Assembly: GCF_001431295.2 (NCBI RefSeq)
Contig: NZ_LKAJ02000001.1
Coordinates: 1,550,001 to 1,614,000 of the forward strand
Direction: 5' to 3'
Source: Candidatus Berkiella aquae
GTDB lineage: Bacteria; Pseudomonadota; Gammaproteobacteria; Berkiellales; Berkiellaceae
DNA length: 64,000 bases
Shown here piece after piece: positions 1-10,172 of this stretch. How positions within the stretch are numbered: the first letter of the stretch is position 1; the number at the start of each line of letters is the position of its first letter. The notes under the pieces were generated by a model. It did not search any database and had not been told where the DNA came from. It saw only the letters and a list, made by a program, of their open reading frames with translations. The translations under genes were made by a program, and so were the position numbers.

Positions 1-2123
1 GAGCACTTTTTGAAACCGGTTTTTTTCAAGACATCGAGTTAAAACGCGATGGAAATGTGCTGGTCGTTCAAGTCATAGAAAGACCGACCATCGGAAAAAT
101 CACTGTTTCCGGTAATAAAGAAATCACTGAAGAAAATTTATTATCCACCTTGAAGACTGCAGGCTTAGCGGAAGGTTATGTATTTGACCGTGCCATGCTG
201 GAACAAGTACGTAATGAATTAGAACGATTATATTTTAGTCATGGTAAATATGCTGTCAAAGTAGATGCGACAGTTGAAGAGCAGCCGAATAATCGTGTCA
301 ATGTCAGCATTGCAATTGAGGAAGGTCAGGCTGCTCGCATAAAAACTATTAACTTGGTTGGTAATCATGCTTTCACGACAAGCGAGTTGCTTAAGTCGTT
401 TACTTTATCACCAACGAATTACATGAGTTGGGTCTCACAAGCAGATCAATACGATAAACAAAAGCTTAGCGCAGACTTAGAAGCCTTACGCACATTTTAT
501 TTAGATAGGGGATATCTGAATTTTCGGATTATCTCAACACAAGTTGCTATAACGCCTGATAAACAAGACATCTACATTACCATTAACATGGAAGAAGGCG
601 ATGAATTTGTCCTATCTGGTTTTCAGTTAGCAGGTAATACTATTTTACCTGAAGCTGAATTATTATCCTTGGTTGAATTAAAAGACGGCGAAGTTTTTTC
701 ACGTGCTAAAGTGGCCAATGTGGTGAAAAAACTGTCTGATAGATTGGGCCAAGAAGGCTATGCCTTTGCAAAAGTAAATCCAGTACCGGATATTCAAGAG
801 GCTGATAAAACCGTTAAATTAACGTTCTATATTGAGCCAGGTAATAAAATCTATGTTCGTAAAGTCATGTTTGAAGGCAATACGAAAACCAAAGATGAAG
901 TGATCCGTCGTGAAATTATTCAGATGGAAAGCGCGCCGGTTAATACTAAATTTATCGAAGACTCCAAGTTACGTTTAAATAGAACAGGCTATTTTACCGA
1001 TGTTAAAGTAGAAACGCGTCCTGTTTCAGGTACAACTGACGAAGTTGATATTGTGTTTACCGTCGAAGAGGCCTCGTCTGGGCAGCTAGGTGGTGGTGTT
1101 GGTTATTCTGACGTTGATGGCTTATTGTTTAATGCCAATATCAGTAATCGTAACTTTCTTGGTACCGGTAAAAGCGTTGATTTCAATTTCAATCGAAGTA
1201 AAGCTTACACGACTTACAACATGTCGTATAACAACCCTTACTATACCATTGATGGTATTAGCAGGGGCTTTAACATCTTCTATAGCGAAACAGATTTAGG
1301 TAAATCCACCAGCATTACCAACTACACGACAGATGCTTATGGCGCAAACATGAGCTACGGTATGCCTATTTCGCCGCATGACAGACTCACTTTCGGTTAT
1401 GGTTTCCAATCAACGACGCTTGCGATTGGGGGTGTTCAAGTACCCATCGAGATTTTAGCCTTTGTTGCTGAAAATGGCACAAAGAGCAATGAAGTCACTA
1501 TGGCGTTCGGTTGGATACATAACACATTCGATAGGATGGTATTTCCAGAAAATGGTTTGCAACAAGCAGCAGGAGCCACTTTCTCTGTACCTGGATCGCA
1601 TTTAGAATATTATCGTTTGAGTTACAGTTTGCAGAAGTACCAAAGCTTATCACATGGCTTTATTGGTATGACATCGGCAACCTTAGGATATGGTAATGGT
1701 TATGGCAAAACCAATGGATTGCCATTTTATAAAAACTATTTTGCTGGCGGTACAAGAACCGTTAGGGGATTTGAAGAAAGCAGCTTAGGCCCAACTGATT
1801 CCTTAGGGAATCCATTTGGTGGTAACTTCCTAGCAACAGGAACCTTGGCTTTAATTTTCCCTAACTTTTTCATGCCGGATACGAAATCAGTGCGGTTAGC
1901 GTGGTTTCTAGATGGCGGCCAAGTTTATGATTTAGAAAATAGAGAAAGTCTCTTGTATCCAACGCAATCACGAAATCCTACGGGATTACGTTACTCAACT
2001 GGATTATCTTTGACGTGGATGTCACCGATTGCACCGTTAGTATTTAGTTTAGCTACACCGCTTAACGAACATGAAGGTGATAGAATACAAAAATTTGCGT
2101 TTACTTTTGGAACCGTCTTTTAA
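1..2123 (+). CDS. bamA: BamA, outer-membrane protein assembly factor (5' end cut by window)
   Basis: Omp85-family barrel protein that inserts beta-barrel proteins into the outer membrane. The reading frame is open from base 3, and the residues before the first in-window GTG (57) already read as POTRA1 (LFETGFFQDIELKRDG), so the true start lies to the left of the window. The signal peptide and the beginning of POTRA1 are missing. Successive POTRA domains fill roughly the first 350 visible residues, followed by the 16-strand barrel ending in the aromatic C-terminal signal FGTVF. A VRGF motif in the barrel (FAGGTRTVRGFEESSLGP) is the family hallmark. It is followed directly by skp, as in most gammaproteobacteria. 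Confidence 0.97.
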   Translation, partial: ALFETGFFQDIELKRDGNVLVVQVIERPTIGKITVSGNKEITEENLLSTLKTAGLAEGYVFDRAMLEQVRNELERLYFSHGKYAVKVDATVEEQPNNRVNVSIAIEEGQAARIKTINLVGNHAFTTSELLKSFTLSPTNYMSWVSQADQYDKQKLSADLEALRTFYLDRGYLNFRIISTQVAITPDKQDIYITINMEEGDEFVLSGFQLAGNTILPEAELLSLVELKDGEVFSRAKVANVVKKLSDRLGQEGYAFAKVNPVPDIQEADKTVKLTFYIEPGNKIYVRKVMFEGNTKTKDEVIRREIIQMESAPVNTKFIEDSKLRLNRTGYFTDVKVETRPVSGTTDEVDIVFTVEEASSGQLGGGVGYSDVDGLLFNANISNRNFLGTGKSVDFNFNRSKAYTTYNMSYNNPYYTIDGISRGFNIFYSETDLGKSTSITNYTTDAYGANMSYGMPISPHDRLTFGYGFQSTTLAIGGVQVPIEILAFVAENGTKSNEVTMAFGWIHNTFDRMVFPENGLQQAAGATFSVPGSHLEYYRLSYSLQKYQSLSHGFIGMTSATLGYGNGYGKTNGLPFYKNYFAGGTRTVRGFEESSLGPTDSLGNPFGGNFLATGTLALIFPNFFMPDTKSVRLAWFLDGGQVYDLENRESLLYPTQSRNPTGLRYSTGLSLTWMSPIAPLVFSLATPLNEHEGDRIQKFAFTFGTVF

Positions 2124-2141
2124 ATGCCAAGGAGCATCATT

Positions 2142-2651
2142 GTGAAAAAATTAAAACATATTTTATTAGCATTGGGTTTAACTTGTTTAGCACCACTTGC
2201 ACAAGCAACTGAAGCTAAAATTGGTGTGATTGATATGCGAGTAATTGTTAGCAATTCACCTCAAGCAAAAGCTGCGATGGAAAAACTGAAGAGCGAATTT
2301 AAAGCTCGTGAAGAAAAAATCATGGCGCAAGAAAAATCAGTAAAAGAAAAAGCTGAAAAACTACAAAGAAATAGCGCTGTCATGAGTGAAGCTGAAAAAG
2401 CTAAACTAGAAAAAGAAGTCATGGCAGGACAACGTGAATTACAACGTCTGCAAAATGAATATCGCGAAGATGCAGCAATGCGCCAGCAAGAAGAAATGAA
2501 GAAAGTCATTGATAAAGTGAGCGCTGCCATTGACGAAATCGCGAAAAAAGAAAAATACGATTTGATATTTGTTCGTGAAGCGGCACCTTTTGCTTCTAAA
2601 CAAATGGACATTACCGACAAAGTATTAAAAGCGACAGCACCTAACGCATAA
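2142..2651 (+). CDS. skp: Skp/OmpH periplasmic chaperone
   Basis: Periplasmic holdase that carries unfolded outer-membrane proteins to BamA. An ATG at 2124 is in frame directly after the bamA stop, but a GTG at 2142 is the better start: AAGGAG sits just upstream and the protein then opens with a clean signal peptide (MKKLKHILLALGLTCLAPLA, cleavage near AQA). The mature part is a long alpha-helical, Lys/Glu-rich coiled coil (the tentacles), with short hydrophobic beta segments at both ends (KIGVIDMRVI; YDLIFVREAA). About 169 residues, normal for Skp. It lies between bamA and lpxD, the standard arrangement. Confidence 0.95.
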   Translation: MKKLKHILLALGLTCLAPLAQATEAKIGVIDMRVIVSNSPQAKAAMEKLKSEFKAREEKIMAQEKSVKEKAEKLQRNSAVMSEAEKAKLEKEVMAGQRELQRLQNEYREDAAMRQQEEMKKVIDKVSAAIDEIAKKEKYDLIFVREAAPFASKQMDITDKVLKATAPNA

Positions 2652-2653
2652 TC

Positions 2654-3721
2654 ATGAATAGTATTGAACATAAAGCAAAAATGATGCGCCCCAATGTGAT
2701 GACATTGGGCGCTCTGGCACAGTTAACAGGCGCAACCCTAAAGGGTGATCCGAACGTTGAAGTGACTGGTGTAGGCACGACATCCAATGCAAAAGAAGGT
2801 GATATTACCTTTATAGCGGATGCAAAATATCGTGCAATGCTTGAGAAAACACAAGCAACAGCCGTCATTTTGACCGAGAAAGATATTGAGGCATGCAAAA
2901 CCCATGCGCTTATCTGTCAAGATCCCAAATTGGTGTTTGCTAAAGTCGTTGAATGTTTGTATCCCAATCAATCAGTTCTGCCTTCAATCCATGAAAGTGC
3001 TGTTATTGGTAATGAGACCGATATACATCCTTTATCTTACATAGGCCCAAATTGTGTGATTGGTGATCGTGTCAGAATTGGTGCCAATGTCATTTTGCAA
3101 GCAGGCTGTTCAATTGGTAATGATACGGTCATCGACGAAAACACGATTTTGTATCCTCGTGTCACCATTTATCATGGTTGCCAGATTGGCAAAAACTGCA
3201 CTATCCATTCAGGGGTTATTATCGGCAGTGATGGCTTTGGTTTTGTTAAAAATAAAGCGCATTGGGTACGAGTACCGCAAGTGGGTGGTGTTAAAATTGG
3301 CGATAGAGTAGAAATTGGCGCCAATACCACCATTGATAGAGGTGCAATTGAAGATACTGAAATTGGTAATGATGTCATCCTAGATAATCTGATTCAAATT
3401 GGTCATAACGTTAAAATTGGCGATAGCACAGCAATTGCAGCTTGTGTGGGTATTGCAGGCAGCACGACGTTAGGCAAACATTGTATGGTTGGCGGTGGAA
3501 CACGGTTTAACGGTCACATCCATATTGGCGACTTTGTTCAAATTGTTGGTTGTTCAAACGTTGCCCAATCTATTTCGACTCCAGGAGCGTACGCTTCTGC
3601 TATAACGACAACCGATATCCATCAATGGAAGAAAAACCTCTTGAGATTTCATCGACTTGATCAATTAGCGGGTCGTGTAAAAGAAATCGAAAAAAAATTA
3701 AAAGAAAAGGAGGGTAGTTAA
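2654..3721 (+). CDS. lpxD: UDP-3-O-(3-hydroxyacyl)glucosamine N-acyltransferase LpxD
   Basis: Third enzyme of lipid A synthesis; transfers a 3-hydroxyacyl chain from ACP to the 2-amino group of UDP-3-O-acyl-glucosamine. The N-terminal uridine-binding domain (residues ~10-105) precedes a left-handed parallel beta-helix of hexapeptide repeats (IG.[DN]..IG pattern, ~110-320). The catalytic His is probably in the segment LIQIGHNVKIG. It ends with a Lys-rich C-terminal helix. 355 residues, slightly longer than the E. coli protein (341). Two bases separate it from skp. An alternative start is Met10 or Met11 (MMRPNVMTLG). Confidence 0.97.
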   Translation: MNSIEHKAKMMRPNVMTLGALAQLTGATLKGDPNVEVTGVGTTSNAKEGDITFIADAKYRAMLEKTQATAVILTEKDIEACKTHALICQDPKLVFAKVVECLYPNQSVLPSIHESAVIGNETDIHPLSYIGPNCVIGDRVRIGANVILQAGCSIGNDTVIDENTILYPRVTIYHGCQIGKNCTIHSGVIIGSDGFGFVKNKAHWVRVPQVGGVKIGDRVEIGANTTIDRGAIEDTEIGNDVILDNLIQIGHNVKIGDSTAIAACVGIAGSTTLGKHCMVGGGTRFNGHIHIGDFVQIVGCSNVAQSISTPGAYASAITTTDIHQWKKNLLRFHRLDQLAGRVKEIEKKLKEKEGS

Positions 3722-4186
3722 GTGATATTGGAAAGTAGAGTACTCAATATCCATGAACTGATTAAAATGTTACCGCATCGTTATCCTTTTTTAATGATTG
3801 ATAAGGTGCTTGAGTATACAGAAGAGTCGCTTGTGGGCGTAAAGAATGTCACCATGAATGAACCTTGTTTCATGGGACATTTTCCAGAAAACCCTGTTAT
3901 GCCAGGGGTGTTAATTACAGAAGCATTAGCGCAAGCAGGTGCTATTTTAGCTTACCTTAAAACAGGTAGTAGCCCAAAAGAACACTTATTTTTCCTTGCA
4001 GGAATTGATAACGCTAAATTTAAGCAAATGGTCATTCCAGGAGATCAATTAATCTTGGATGTGCAAATAGTGGGAAACAAAGGAAACTTTTGGAAGATCC
4101 ATGGTGAAGCAAAAGTTGATGGAAAACTTGTTTGCTCGGTAGATATTTTAAGCGCAATGAGGAAGTTGGCCAGTGATCTCGGATAA
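3722..4186 (+). CDS. fabZ: 3-hydroxyacyl-ACP dehydratase FabZ
   Basis: Hot-dog-fold dehydratase of type II fatty acid synthesis; converts 3-hydroxyacyl-ACP to trans-2-enoyl-ACP in the cytoplasm. It starts with GTG directly after the lpxD stop, with an AGGAGG ribosome-binding site inside the end of lpxD. The catalytic His and Glu are in HFPENPVMPGVLITEALAQ. 154 residues, normal length. Its 3' end overlaps lpxA by 14 bases, which suggests translational coupling and balance between fatty acid and lipid A synthesis. Confidence 0.97.
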   Translation: MILESRVLNIHELIKMLPHRYPFLMIDKVLEYTEESLVGVKNVTMNEPCFMGHFPENPVMPGVLITEALAQAGAILAYLKTGSSPKEHLFFLAGIDNAKFKQMVIPGDQLILDVQIVGNKGNFWKIHGEAKVDGKLVCSVDILSAMRKLASDLG

Positions 4187-4943
4187 AGCAATTATCGATA
4201 AGAGTGCAAAAATCGCTGCGAACGTCGAAATTTCTCCTTTTTCCATTATCGGAGCTGATGTGGAGATAGGCGAAGGAACTTGGATAGGCCCTCACACAGT
4301 TATCAATGGCCCGACCAAGATTGGTCGCAACAATAAAATATTTCAATTTTCATCGATTGGAGAAGATCCGCAAGATAAAAAATACGCGGGCGAGCCCACT
4401 CGATTGGAAGTCGGAGATAACAATACCTTTCGCGAATGTACGACGGTTTCAAGAGGAACGACCTCTGGAGGCGGGCTTACTAAAATTGGTAATGACAACT
4501 TATTCATGGCTTATGTACACATAGCGCATGATTGTCATGTTGGAAACTTTACAACGTTTTCTAATAATGCATCATTAGCAGGCCATGTTACGGTTGATGA
4601 TCATGCCAATTTAGGTGGTTTTGTTGGCGTTCATCAATTTTGCAATATTGGCAGTCACTGCTTTTGTGCAGGTGGCAGTATTATCGTCAAAGACGTTTTA
4701 CCCTTTATTACGGTTTCAGGACATCCTGCAGAAACCTATGGATTAAATGTTGAAGGGTTAAAAAGACGCGGCTTTACGCCAGATGATCTAACCGTGTTAA
4801 AACGTGCTTATAAGATTTTGTATCGACAAGGTCTAACGCTGGAAGAAGCGGTACATAAAATTGAAGCAATGATTCCTGAATGCAGACATATTCAAGTTAT
4901 TGTTGATTTTATTAAGAAATCTAAGCGCGGCATAGCTCGCTAA
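4173..4943 (+). CDS. lpxA: UDP-N-acetylglucosamine O-acyltransferase LpxA
   Basis: First enzyme of lipid A synthesis; adds a 3-hydroxyacyl chain to the 3-OH of UDP-GlcNAc. GTG start inside the end of fabZ. Hexapeptide-repeat beta-helix over residues ~1-185, with the catalytic His in the segment YVHIAHDCHVGN, then a C-terminal helical domain. 256 residues, close to the usual ~262. Downstream lpxB starts in the last base of its stop codon. Confidence 0.97.
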   Translation: MISDKAIIDKSAKIAANVEISPFSIIGADVEIGEGTWIGPHTVINGPTKIGRNNKIFQFSSIGEDPQDKKYAGEPTRLEVGDNNTFRECTTVSRGTTSGGGLTKIGNDNLFMAYVHIAHDCHVGNFTTFSNNASLAGHVTVDDHANLGGFVGVHQFCNIGSHCFCAGGSIIVKDVLPFITVSGHPAETYGLNVEGLKRRGFTPDDLTVLKRAYKILYRQGLTLEEAVHKIEAMIPECRHIQVIVDFIKKSKRGIAR

Positions 4944-6100
4944 TGGAGGCTAAAGAGGAAAGTTTCCGCTTTGGATTGGTCGCTGGTGAAGAATCAGGTG
5001 ACATCTTAGGCGCAGATTTAATCTTAGCCTTAAAAAAAATATATCCCCAAGCTACGTTTATTGGCATTGGTGGTGCGCGTATGATTGCAGCAGGAATGGA
5101 AAGTCTTTATCCACTTGAAAGACTCTCGGTCATGGGCTTTATTGAGCCCCTGAAGAGACTTCCTGAGCTGCTTAAAATAAGAAGCCATTTAAAGAAATAT
5201 TTCATACAACAACCACCTGCTGTCTTTATTGGCATTGACGCTCCTGATTTTAATTTGTCGCTTGAGCATTCTCTAAAAAAACAGGGTATTCGCACTGTAC
5301 ATTACGTAAGCCCAACCGTATGGGCATGGCGCAAAGGAAGAATTCATAAGATTAAAAAAGCGATTAATCGAATGCTATGTCTATTTCCCTTTGAAACCCA
5401 AATTTATCAAACTCATTTGGTGCCCAATACTTGTGTGGGGCATCCATTGGCCGATGTTATACCGTTGCATTTTTCGCAAGCGCAAGCACGCAGTCAGCTT
5501 GATTTAGCACAGGATAAGAAAATAGTTGCACTATTACCGGGTAGTCGCCGTCAAGAACTTGTCTATTTAGCTAAAGATTTTATCGAAACAGCCAGGTGGT
5601 TAAAAAAGAAAATTACTGATATTGAATTTATTTCCCCTAGTGCTAACGAGAACACGCAAGCACAATTTCAAGAATATCTACAAGCTTATGACGATATTAC
5701 CATCAAATTATACCAAGGAAATGCGCGTACTGTGATGGCAGCGGCTGATGTGGTATTAACTGTATCGGGCACAGCTTCACTAGAAGCAATGCTGGTAAAA
5801 AGACCCACGATTGTTGCTTATAAAATGTCGAAATGGGGTTTTGCCCTAGCCAAAAGATTGATCAAAGTACCTTATATTGCATTACCCAATTTGCTCGCAG
5901 GCAAATTACTGATGAAAGAATTTATTCAGGATGAGGTTAAGCCAGCGGCAATGGGAAGTGCTATTTTAGAATATTTACAAAACCCTGAGCTTTCAAAAGA
6001 AGTGAGTCAGCATTTTTTGACCCTTCATCAATCTCTCAGAAAAAACGCAGGGTTAACTGCTGCTAATGCTATTGTAGATGTAATCAAGGAAAACAGATGA
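4943..6100 (+). CDS. lpxB: Lipid-A-disaccharide synthase LpxB
   Basis: GT19 glycosyltransferase that joins UDP-2,3-diacylglucosamine and lipid X into the lipid A disaccharide at the inner membrane. Family signatures: VAGEESGD near the N-terminus, ISPTVWAW-like segment (VSPTVWAWRKGR), LPGSRRQE, and the C-terminal donor-site segment VSGTASLEAML. 385 residues, normal. TAATG overlap with lpxA (one base) and ATGA overlap with rnhB (four bases). Confidence 0.97.
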   Translation: MEAKEESFRFGLVAGEESGDILGADLILALKKIYPQATFIGIGGARMIAAGMESLYPLERLSVMGFIEPLKRLPELLKIRSHLKKYFIQQPPAVFIGIDAPDFNLSLEHSLKKQGIRTVHYVSPTVWAWRKGRIHKIKKAINRMLCLFPFETQIYQTHLVPNTCVGHPLADVIPLHFSQAQARSQLDLAQDKKIVALLPGSRRQELVYLAKDFIETARWLKKKITDIEFISPSANENTQAQFQEYLQAYDDITIKLYQGNARTVMAAADVVLTVSGTASLEAMLVKRPTIVAYKMSKWGFALAKRLIKVPYIALPNLLAGKLLMKEFIQDEVKPAAMGSAILEYLQNPELSKEVSQHFLTLHQSLRKNAGLTAANAIVDVIKENR

Positions 6101-6669
6101 CAATCATTGCAGGTGTTGATGAAGTCGGTCGGGGTCCGTTAGCAGGACCCGTATTAGCGGCGGCAGTGATTCTGAATAACCGCAAACCGATTGAAGGGTT
6201 ACGCGACTCTAAAAAACTGACCGATAAAAAGCGTGAAGAGCTTGCTCATCTCATTAAGCAACAAGCTAGATGTTGGGCTATTGGTATTGCAAGTGTTCCT
6301 GAGATTGATAGCGTCAATATTTTAAATGCGTCATTGTTAGCAATGAAAAGAGCAATAGAAAATTTAAGTCTTACGCCAAAACTGGCATTGATTGATGGAA
6401 ATCGTTGCCCTAACCTTATTATCAAAAGTGAAGCCATTATAGGTGGAGATGATCTCATTGCTGAAATCAGCGCAGCGTCTATCATTGCAAAGGTTGCGCG
6501 GGATAAAATTATGAGTTATTTCGATAAATCCTATCCAGATTTTGGGTTCGGTCAGCACAAAGGTTATGGCACACAAAAGCATTTATTAGCTTTACAAAAG
6601 CATGGTGTAACACCATTACATCGAAAAAGTTTTGCCCCCGTTAAGGCGCTTTGCTTAGAAGTGGGTTAA
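6097..6669 (+). CDS. rnhB: Ribonuclease HII
   Basis: Removes RNA from RNA/DNA hybrids and single ribonucleotides from DNA. The signature AGVDEVGRGPLAGPV carries the first acidic catalytic pair; further acidic residues are in LRDSKKL, LIDGN and AASIIAKVARD. 190 residues, typical. It overlaps lpxB by four bases, and dnaE follows after two bases, the same order as in E. coli. Confidence 0.96.
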   Translation: MTIIAGVDEVGRGPLAGPVLAAAVILNNRKPIEGLRDSKKLTDKKREELAHLIKQQARCWAIGIASVPEIDSVNILNASLLAMKRAIENLSLTPKLALIDGNRCPNLIIKSEAIIGGDDLIAEISAASIIAKVARDKIMSYFDKSYPDFGFGQHKGYGTQKHLLALQKHGVTPLHRKSFAPVKALCLEVG

Positions 6670-6671
6670 TC

Positions 6672-9600
6672 ATGACATCGTTCGTCCATCTTAGTTTGCA
6701 TAGCGAATATTCGATTGTCGATAGTATCGTACAAATCCCGGAATTGTGTGCAAAAGCAAAAGCATATGGCATGCCAGCGGTTGCTGTCACCGATGTCGCG
6801 AATTTGTTTTGCATGGTTAAATTCTATAAAGGTTGTTTGCAGCAGGGCATTAAGCCTATTGTCGGCGCTGAAATTGCTATTGAAAATGAGGAACAACCAA
6901 ACGAATATTATAAACTGATATTGCTCTGTCAAAATATGCAAGGGTATTGGAACCTAACTCGCTTGATTAGCTTAACCTATCAAGAAGGAGAAAGGCTTTC
7001 TGTGCCATTAGCCAAAAAGCAGTGGATTATTGAGCATGCAGACGGCTTAATCGCTTTATCAGGTGCTAAAGCCGGTGATATTGGTCAAGCCATACTGCAA
7101 AATTCTCTTTTTAAAGCAAATGCTTTTTTAAATGATTGGATGAAAGCATTTCCGGGTCGTTTTTATCTTGAAATACAACGAACCAATCGTGCAAATGAAC
7201 AAATTTACGAAAAACATGTTTTAGCCTTAGCAGAACAACATCAATGCCCGATTGTGGCAACCAATGATGTGGTTTTTCTTGCAGCAGATGATGTTGAAGC
7301 TCACACGGCGCGTGTCTGTATTCAAGAAGGTACGACTTTAGAGCAATCAGCACAATCCAATCGCTATTCTAACGAACAGTATTTTAAATCGCCCGAAGAA
7401 ATGACGGCATTATTCGCTGATTTGCCACAAGCGATCGAAAATACGATTAATATTGCTAAACGTTGTTCTTTAGCACTGACACTAGATAAGACCGTTTTAC
7501 CCTCATTTCCGGTGCCCGAGGAGATGTCAGAGGAATCTTATTTAGAAAAGGCATCCGTAGATGGTTTGCATCAACGTTTAGTGCAAATATTTGCCTTAAA
7601 ACAAATCCCAGAAGATCAGCAAGCGCAAATGACGCAAACCTATTTGGAGCGATTGCACCTTGAATTGCGAGTGATTAACTCCATGGGATTTCCAGGCTAT
7701 TTTTTAATTGTCTCTGATTTTATTCAATGGGCAAAATTAAATCATATCCCCGTTGGACCAGGACGAGGTTCGGGCGCGGGTTCTTTAGTGGCGTATGCCT
7801 TAGCAATCACTGATTTGGATCCTATTGAGTATGAGTTGCTATTTGAGAGATTCTTAAATCCAGAACGGGTCTCGATGCCTGACTTTGATATCGATTTCTG
7901 CATGGATAATCGCGATCGCGTTATTGAGTACGTTGCTAAGCGCTATGGACGCCATAATGTGTCTCAGATTGCCACATTTGGCACGATGGCAGCAAAAGCG
8001 GTTATACGAGATGTTGGACGGGTTTTGGGTCATCCCTATGGATTCGTTGATAAAATTGCCAAGTTAATTCCCTTTGAAATTGGCATGACCTTGGAAAAAG
8101 CCCTAGCTCAAGAGCAAACCTTACAAAAACGCTATCAAGAAGAGGAAGAAGTAAAAACCTTAATTGATCTTGCTAGCAAGTTAGAGGGAACAACCCGAAA
8201 TGTCGGTAAACATGCGGGCGGGGTCGTCATTGCACCGTCGGCGTTAACCGATTTTGCCCCCCTTTATTGTGAAAAAAACAGCAATCAAGTTGTTATTCAA
8301 TTTGACAAAGATGACGTTGAAACCATTGGTTTGATTAAATTTGACTTTTTAGGCCTGCGAACTTTAACAGTCATTGATTGGGCGATAAAAAATGCCAATG
8401 CAATTTTACAAGCACGTGGCGAACCAAATGTTGATATTCAATCGATAAGACTCGATGATGCAATGACTTTTGATTTATTGAAGCGCTGTGCAACGACAGC
8501 CGTTTTTCAGTTAGAGTCAAGAGGCATGAAAGAATTGATCAAACGGTTGCAGCCTGATCAATTTGAAGAAATTATCGCTTTGGTTGCGTTATTTAGACCA
8601 GGTCCTTTGCAATCAGGGATGGTTGATGACTTCATTAACCGTAAACATAAACGCCAGAAGGTAGAGTACCCACATCCTGCCATTGAACCCATATTGAAAC
8701 CAACCTACGGTGTTATTTTATATCAAGAACAGGTAATGCAAATTGCTCAGACGTTAGCGGGCTATACGCTAGGGGGTGCTGATTTACTGAGAAGAGCAAT
8801 GGGTAAAAAGAAACCTGAAGAAATGGCGCAGCAACGGACCATTTTTACAGAAGGTTCTGTGGCAAATGGTGTTGATGAAAAAACAGCTACCTATATTTTC
8901 GATTTAATGGAAAAATTTGCAGGTTACGGTTTCAACAAATCTCACTCCGCAGCGTATGCTCTAGTCTCCTATCAAACAGCGTGGCTTAAAGCACATTACC
9001 CTAGTGCATTTATGGCGGCAGTGCTTTCTGCAGATATGAGCCATACGGATAAGATTGTCACATTAATTGAAGAATGTAAGCATTGTCAGCTTAAAGTATT
9101 ACCCCCTCATATTAATGAAAGTTTTTACGCATTTACGGTCAATTTCCAAAATGAAATTGTTTATGGGCTTGGAGCCATAAAAGGGGTTGGGGAAGCTGCT
9201 ATTTTGCATATTCTTGAAGTAAGAGAGCAAGGCGCTTTCAAAAACATATTTGAACTTTGTGAACGCGTTGATAATAAAAAGGTGAATAAACGCGTTTTAG
9301 AAGCGCTTATCAAATCGGGTGCTTTTGACTGTTTCTTGCAAGAACGTTCTTTAATGATGGCAATATTAGATGCTGCAATGTTGCAAGCTGTTCAACAAGC
9401 AAAGAATAATACTCATGGCCAGCATGATTTATTCCAACATATCGAAGAGACAAAAGAGATAAATATTCCAACCAATATTAATCCTTGGACTCAAGAAGAG
9501 AAATTACAAGCTGAGAATGAATCGTTAGGCATGTATTTCTCTGGTCATCCTATATTATTGGTTCAAGATGAATTACAAAAATTTGGTGTGTCCAAATTTA

Positions 9601-10130
9601 GTAAGGTCGTCATCAATAAGAAGGAACAAAAATCGCTTATAGCAGGTATTGTTTTGTCGATTAAAACAATGCAAACCAAAAATGGTGAAAGAATGGCCAT
9701 CATTGGTTTTGATGAAGGCGATGAACGATTTGAGGTGGCAATTTTTCCTCAAACCTATCAAACATGCAGAGATTTATTAGTAAAAGATCAACTCTTAATC
9801 ATTGAAGGCAACATCACCGTGGATCCAGCGAGTGGGTCACGTAAGATCCGTGCTCAAAATCTTTATGGATTAGATGCTGCAAGAGAAATGTATGCAAAGG
9901 CAATTATTGTTAAGATTTCGAATGATGTTAAGGAAAACAGTTTGGAAATGTTGAAAGAATGTTTAACATTTTATGAACGCGGTAATTGCCCTATTTATGT
10001 TGAATATCAAAATCAAAATGCAAAAGTAAAAATTAAATTAGGCCAGCAATGGAATGTGAAACCTTCTCAGGAACTTGTCTTGCATATTAATACGGCATTA
10101 GAGGCACAAGCTGCAACGATTGCATATTAA
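6672..10130 (+). CDS. dnaE: DNA polymerase III alpha subunit DnaE
   Basis: Catalytic subunit of the replicative polymerase. The ATG at 6672 (MTSFVHLSLHSEYS) is chosen over an upstream in-frame TTG at 6651, because it starts exactly at the conserved PHP-domain opening and lies just after the rnhB stop. Domains in order: PHP (~1-270), C-family polymerase with catalytic acids in PDFDIDF (~403-409) and GPGRGSGAGS, finger/thumb, helix-hairpin-helix (~830-930), OB fold near 990-1070 and a tau-binding tail. 1,152 residues against 1,160 in E. coli. In relatives accA follows at once; here ~16 kb of accessory DNA intervenes. Confidence 0.97.
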   Translation: MTSFVHLSLHSEYSIVDSIVQIPELCAKAKAYGMPAVAVTDVANLFCMVKFYKGCLQQGIKPIVGAEIAIENEEQPNEYYKLILLCQNMQGYWNLTRLISLTYQEGERLSVPLAKKQWIIEHADGLIALSGAKAGDIGQAILQNSLFKANAFLNDWMKAFPGRFYLEIQRTNRANEQIYEKHVLALAEQHQCPIVATNDVVFLAADDVEAHTARVCIQEGTTLEQSAQSNRYSNEQYFKSPEEMTALFADLPQAIENTINIAKRCSLALTLDKTVLPSFPVPEEMSEESYLEKASVDGLHQRLVQIFALKQIPEDQQAQMTQTYLERLHLELRVINSMGFPGYFLIVSDFIQWAKLNHIPVGPGRGSGAGSLVAYALAITDLDPIEYELLFERFLNPERVSMPDFDIDFCMDNRDRVIEYVAKRYGRHNVSQIATFGTMAAKAVIRDVGRVLGHPYGFVDKIAKLIPFEIGMTLEKALAQEQTLQKRYQEEEEVKTLIDLASKLEGTTRNVGKHAGGVVIAPSALTDFAPLYCEKNSNQVVIQFDKDDVETIGLIKFDFLGLRTLTVIDWAIKNANAILQARGEPNVDIQSIRLDDAMTFDLLKRCATTAVFQLESRGMKELIKRLQPDQFEEIIALVALFRPGPLQSGMVDDFINRKHKRQKVEYPHPAIEPILKPTYGVILYQEQVMQIAQTLAGYTLGGADLLRRAMGKKKPEEMAQQRTIFTEGSVANGVDEKTATYIFDLMEKFAGYGFNKSHSAAYALVSYQTAWLKAHYPSAFMAAVLSADMSHTDKIVTLIEECKHCQLKVLPPHINESFYAFTVNFQNEIVYGLGAIKGVGEAAILHILEVREQGAFKNIFELCERVDNKKVNKRVLEALIKSGAFDCFLQERSLMMAILDAAMLQAVQQAKNNTHGQHDLFQHIEETKEINIPTNINPWTQEEKLQAENESLGMYFSGHPILLVQDELQKFGVSKFSKVVINKKEQKSLIAGIVLSIKTMQTKNGERMAIIGFDEGDERFEVAIFPQTYQTCRDLLVKDQLLIIEGNITVDPASGSRKIRAQNLYGLDAAREMYAKAIIVKISNDVKENSLEMLKECLTFYERGNCPIYVEYQNQNAKVKIKLGQQWNVKPSQELVLHINTALEAQAATIAY

Positions 10131-10172
10131 TGTAGTTATCATTTCTAGTGATGTTTCTTATCTGGAAGTGAA

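Noticed and set aside
2261-2671. Long open frame antisense to skp
   Set aside because: A Ser/Phe-rich shadow frame produced by the Lys/Glu-rich coding strand; skp is certain.
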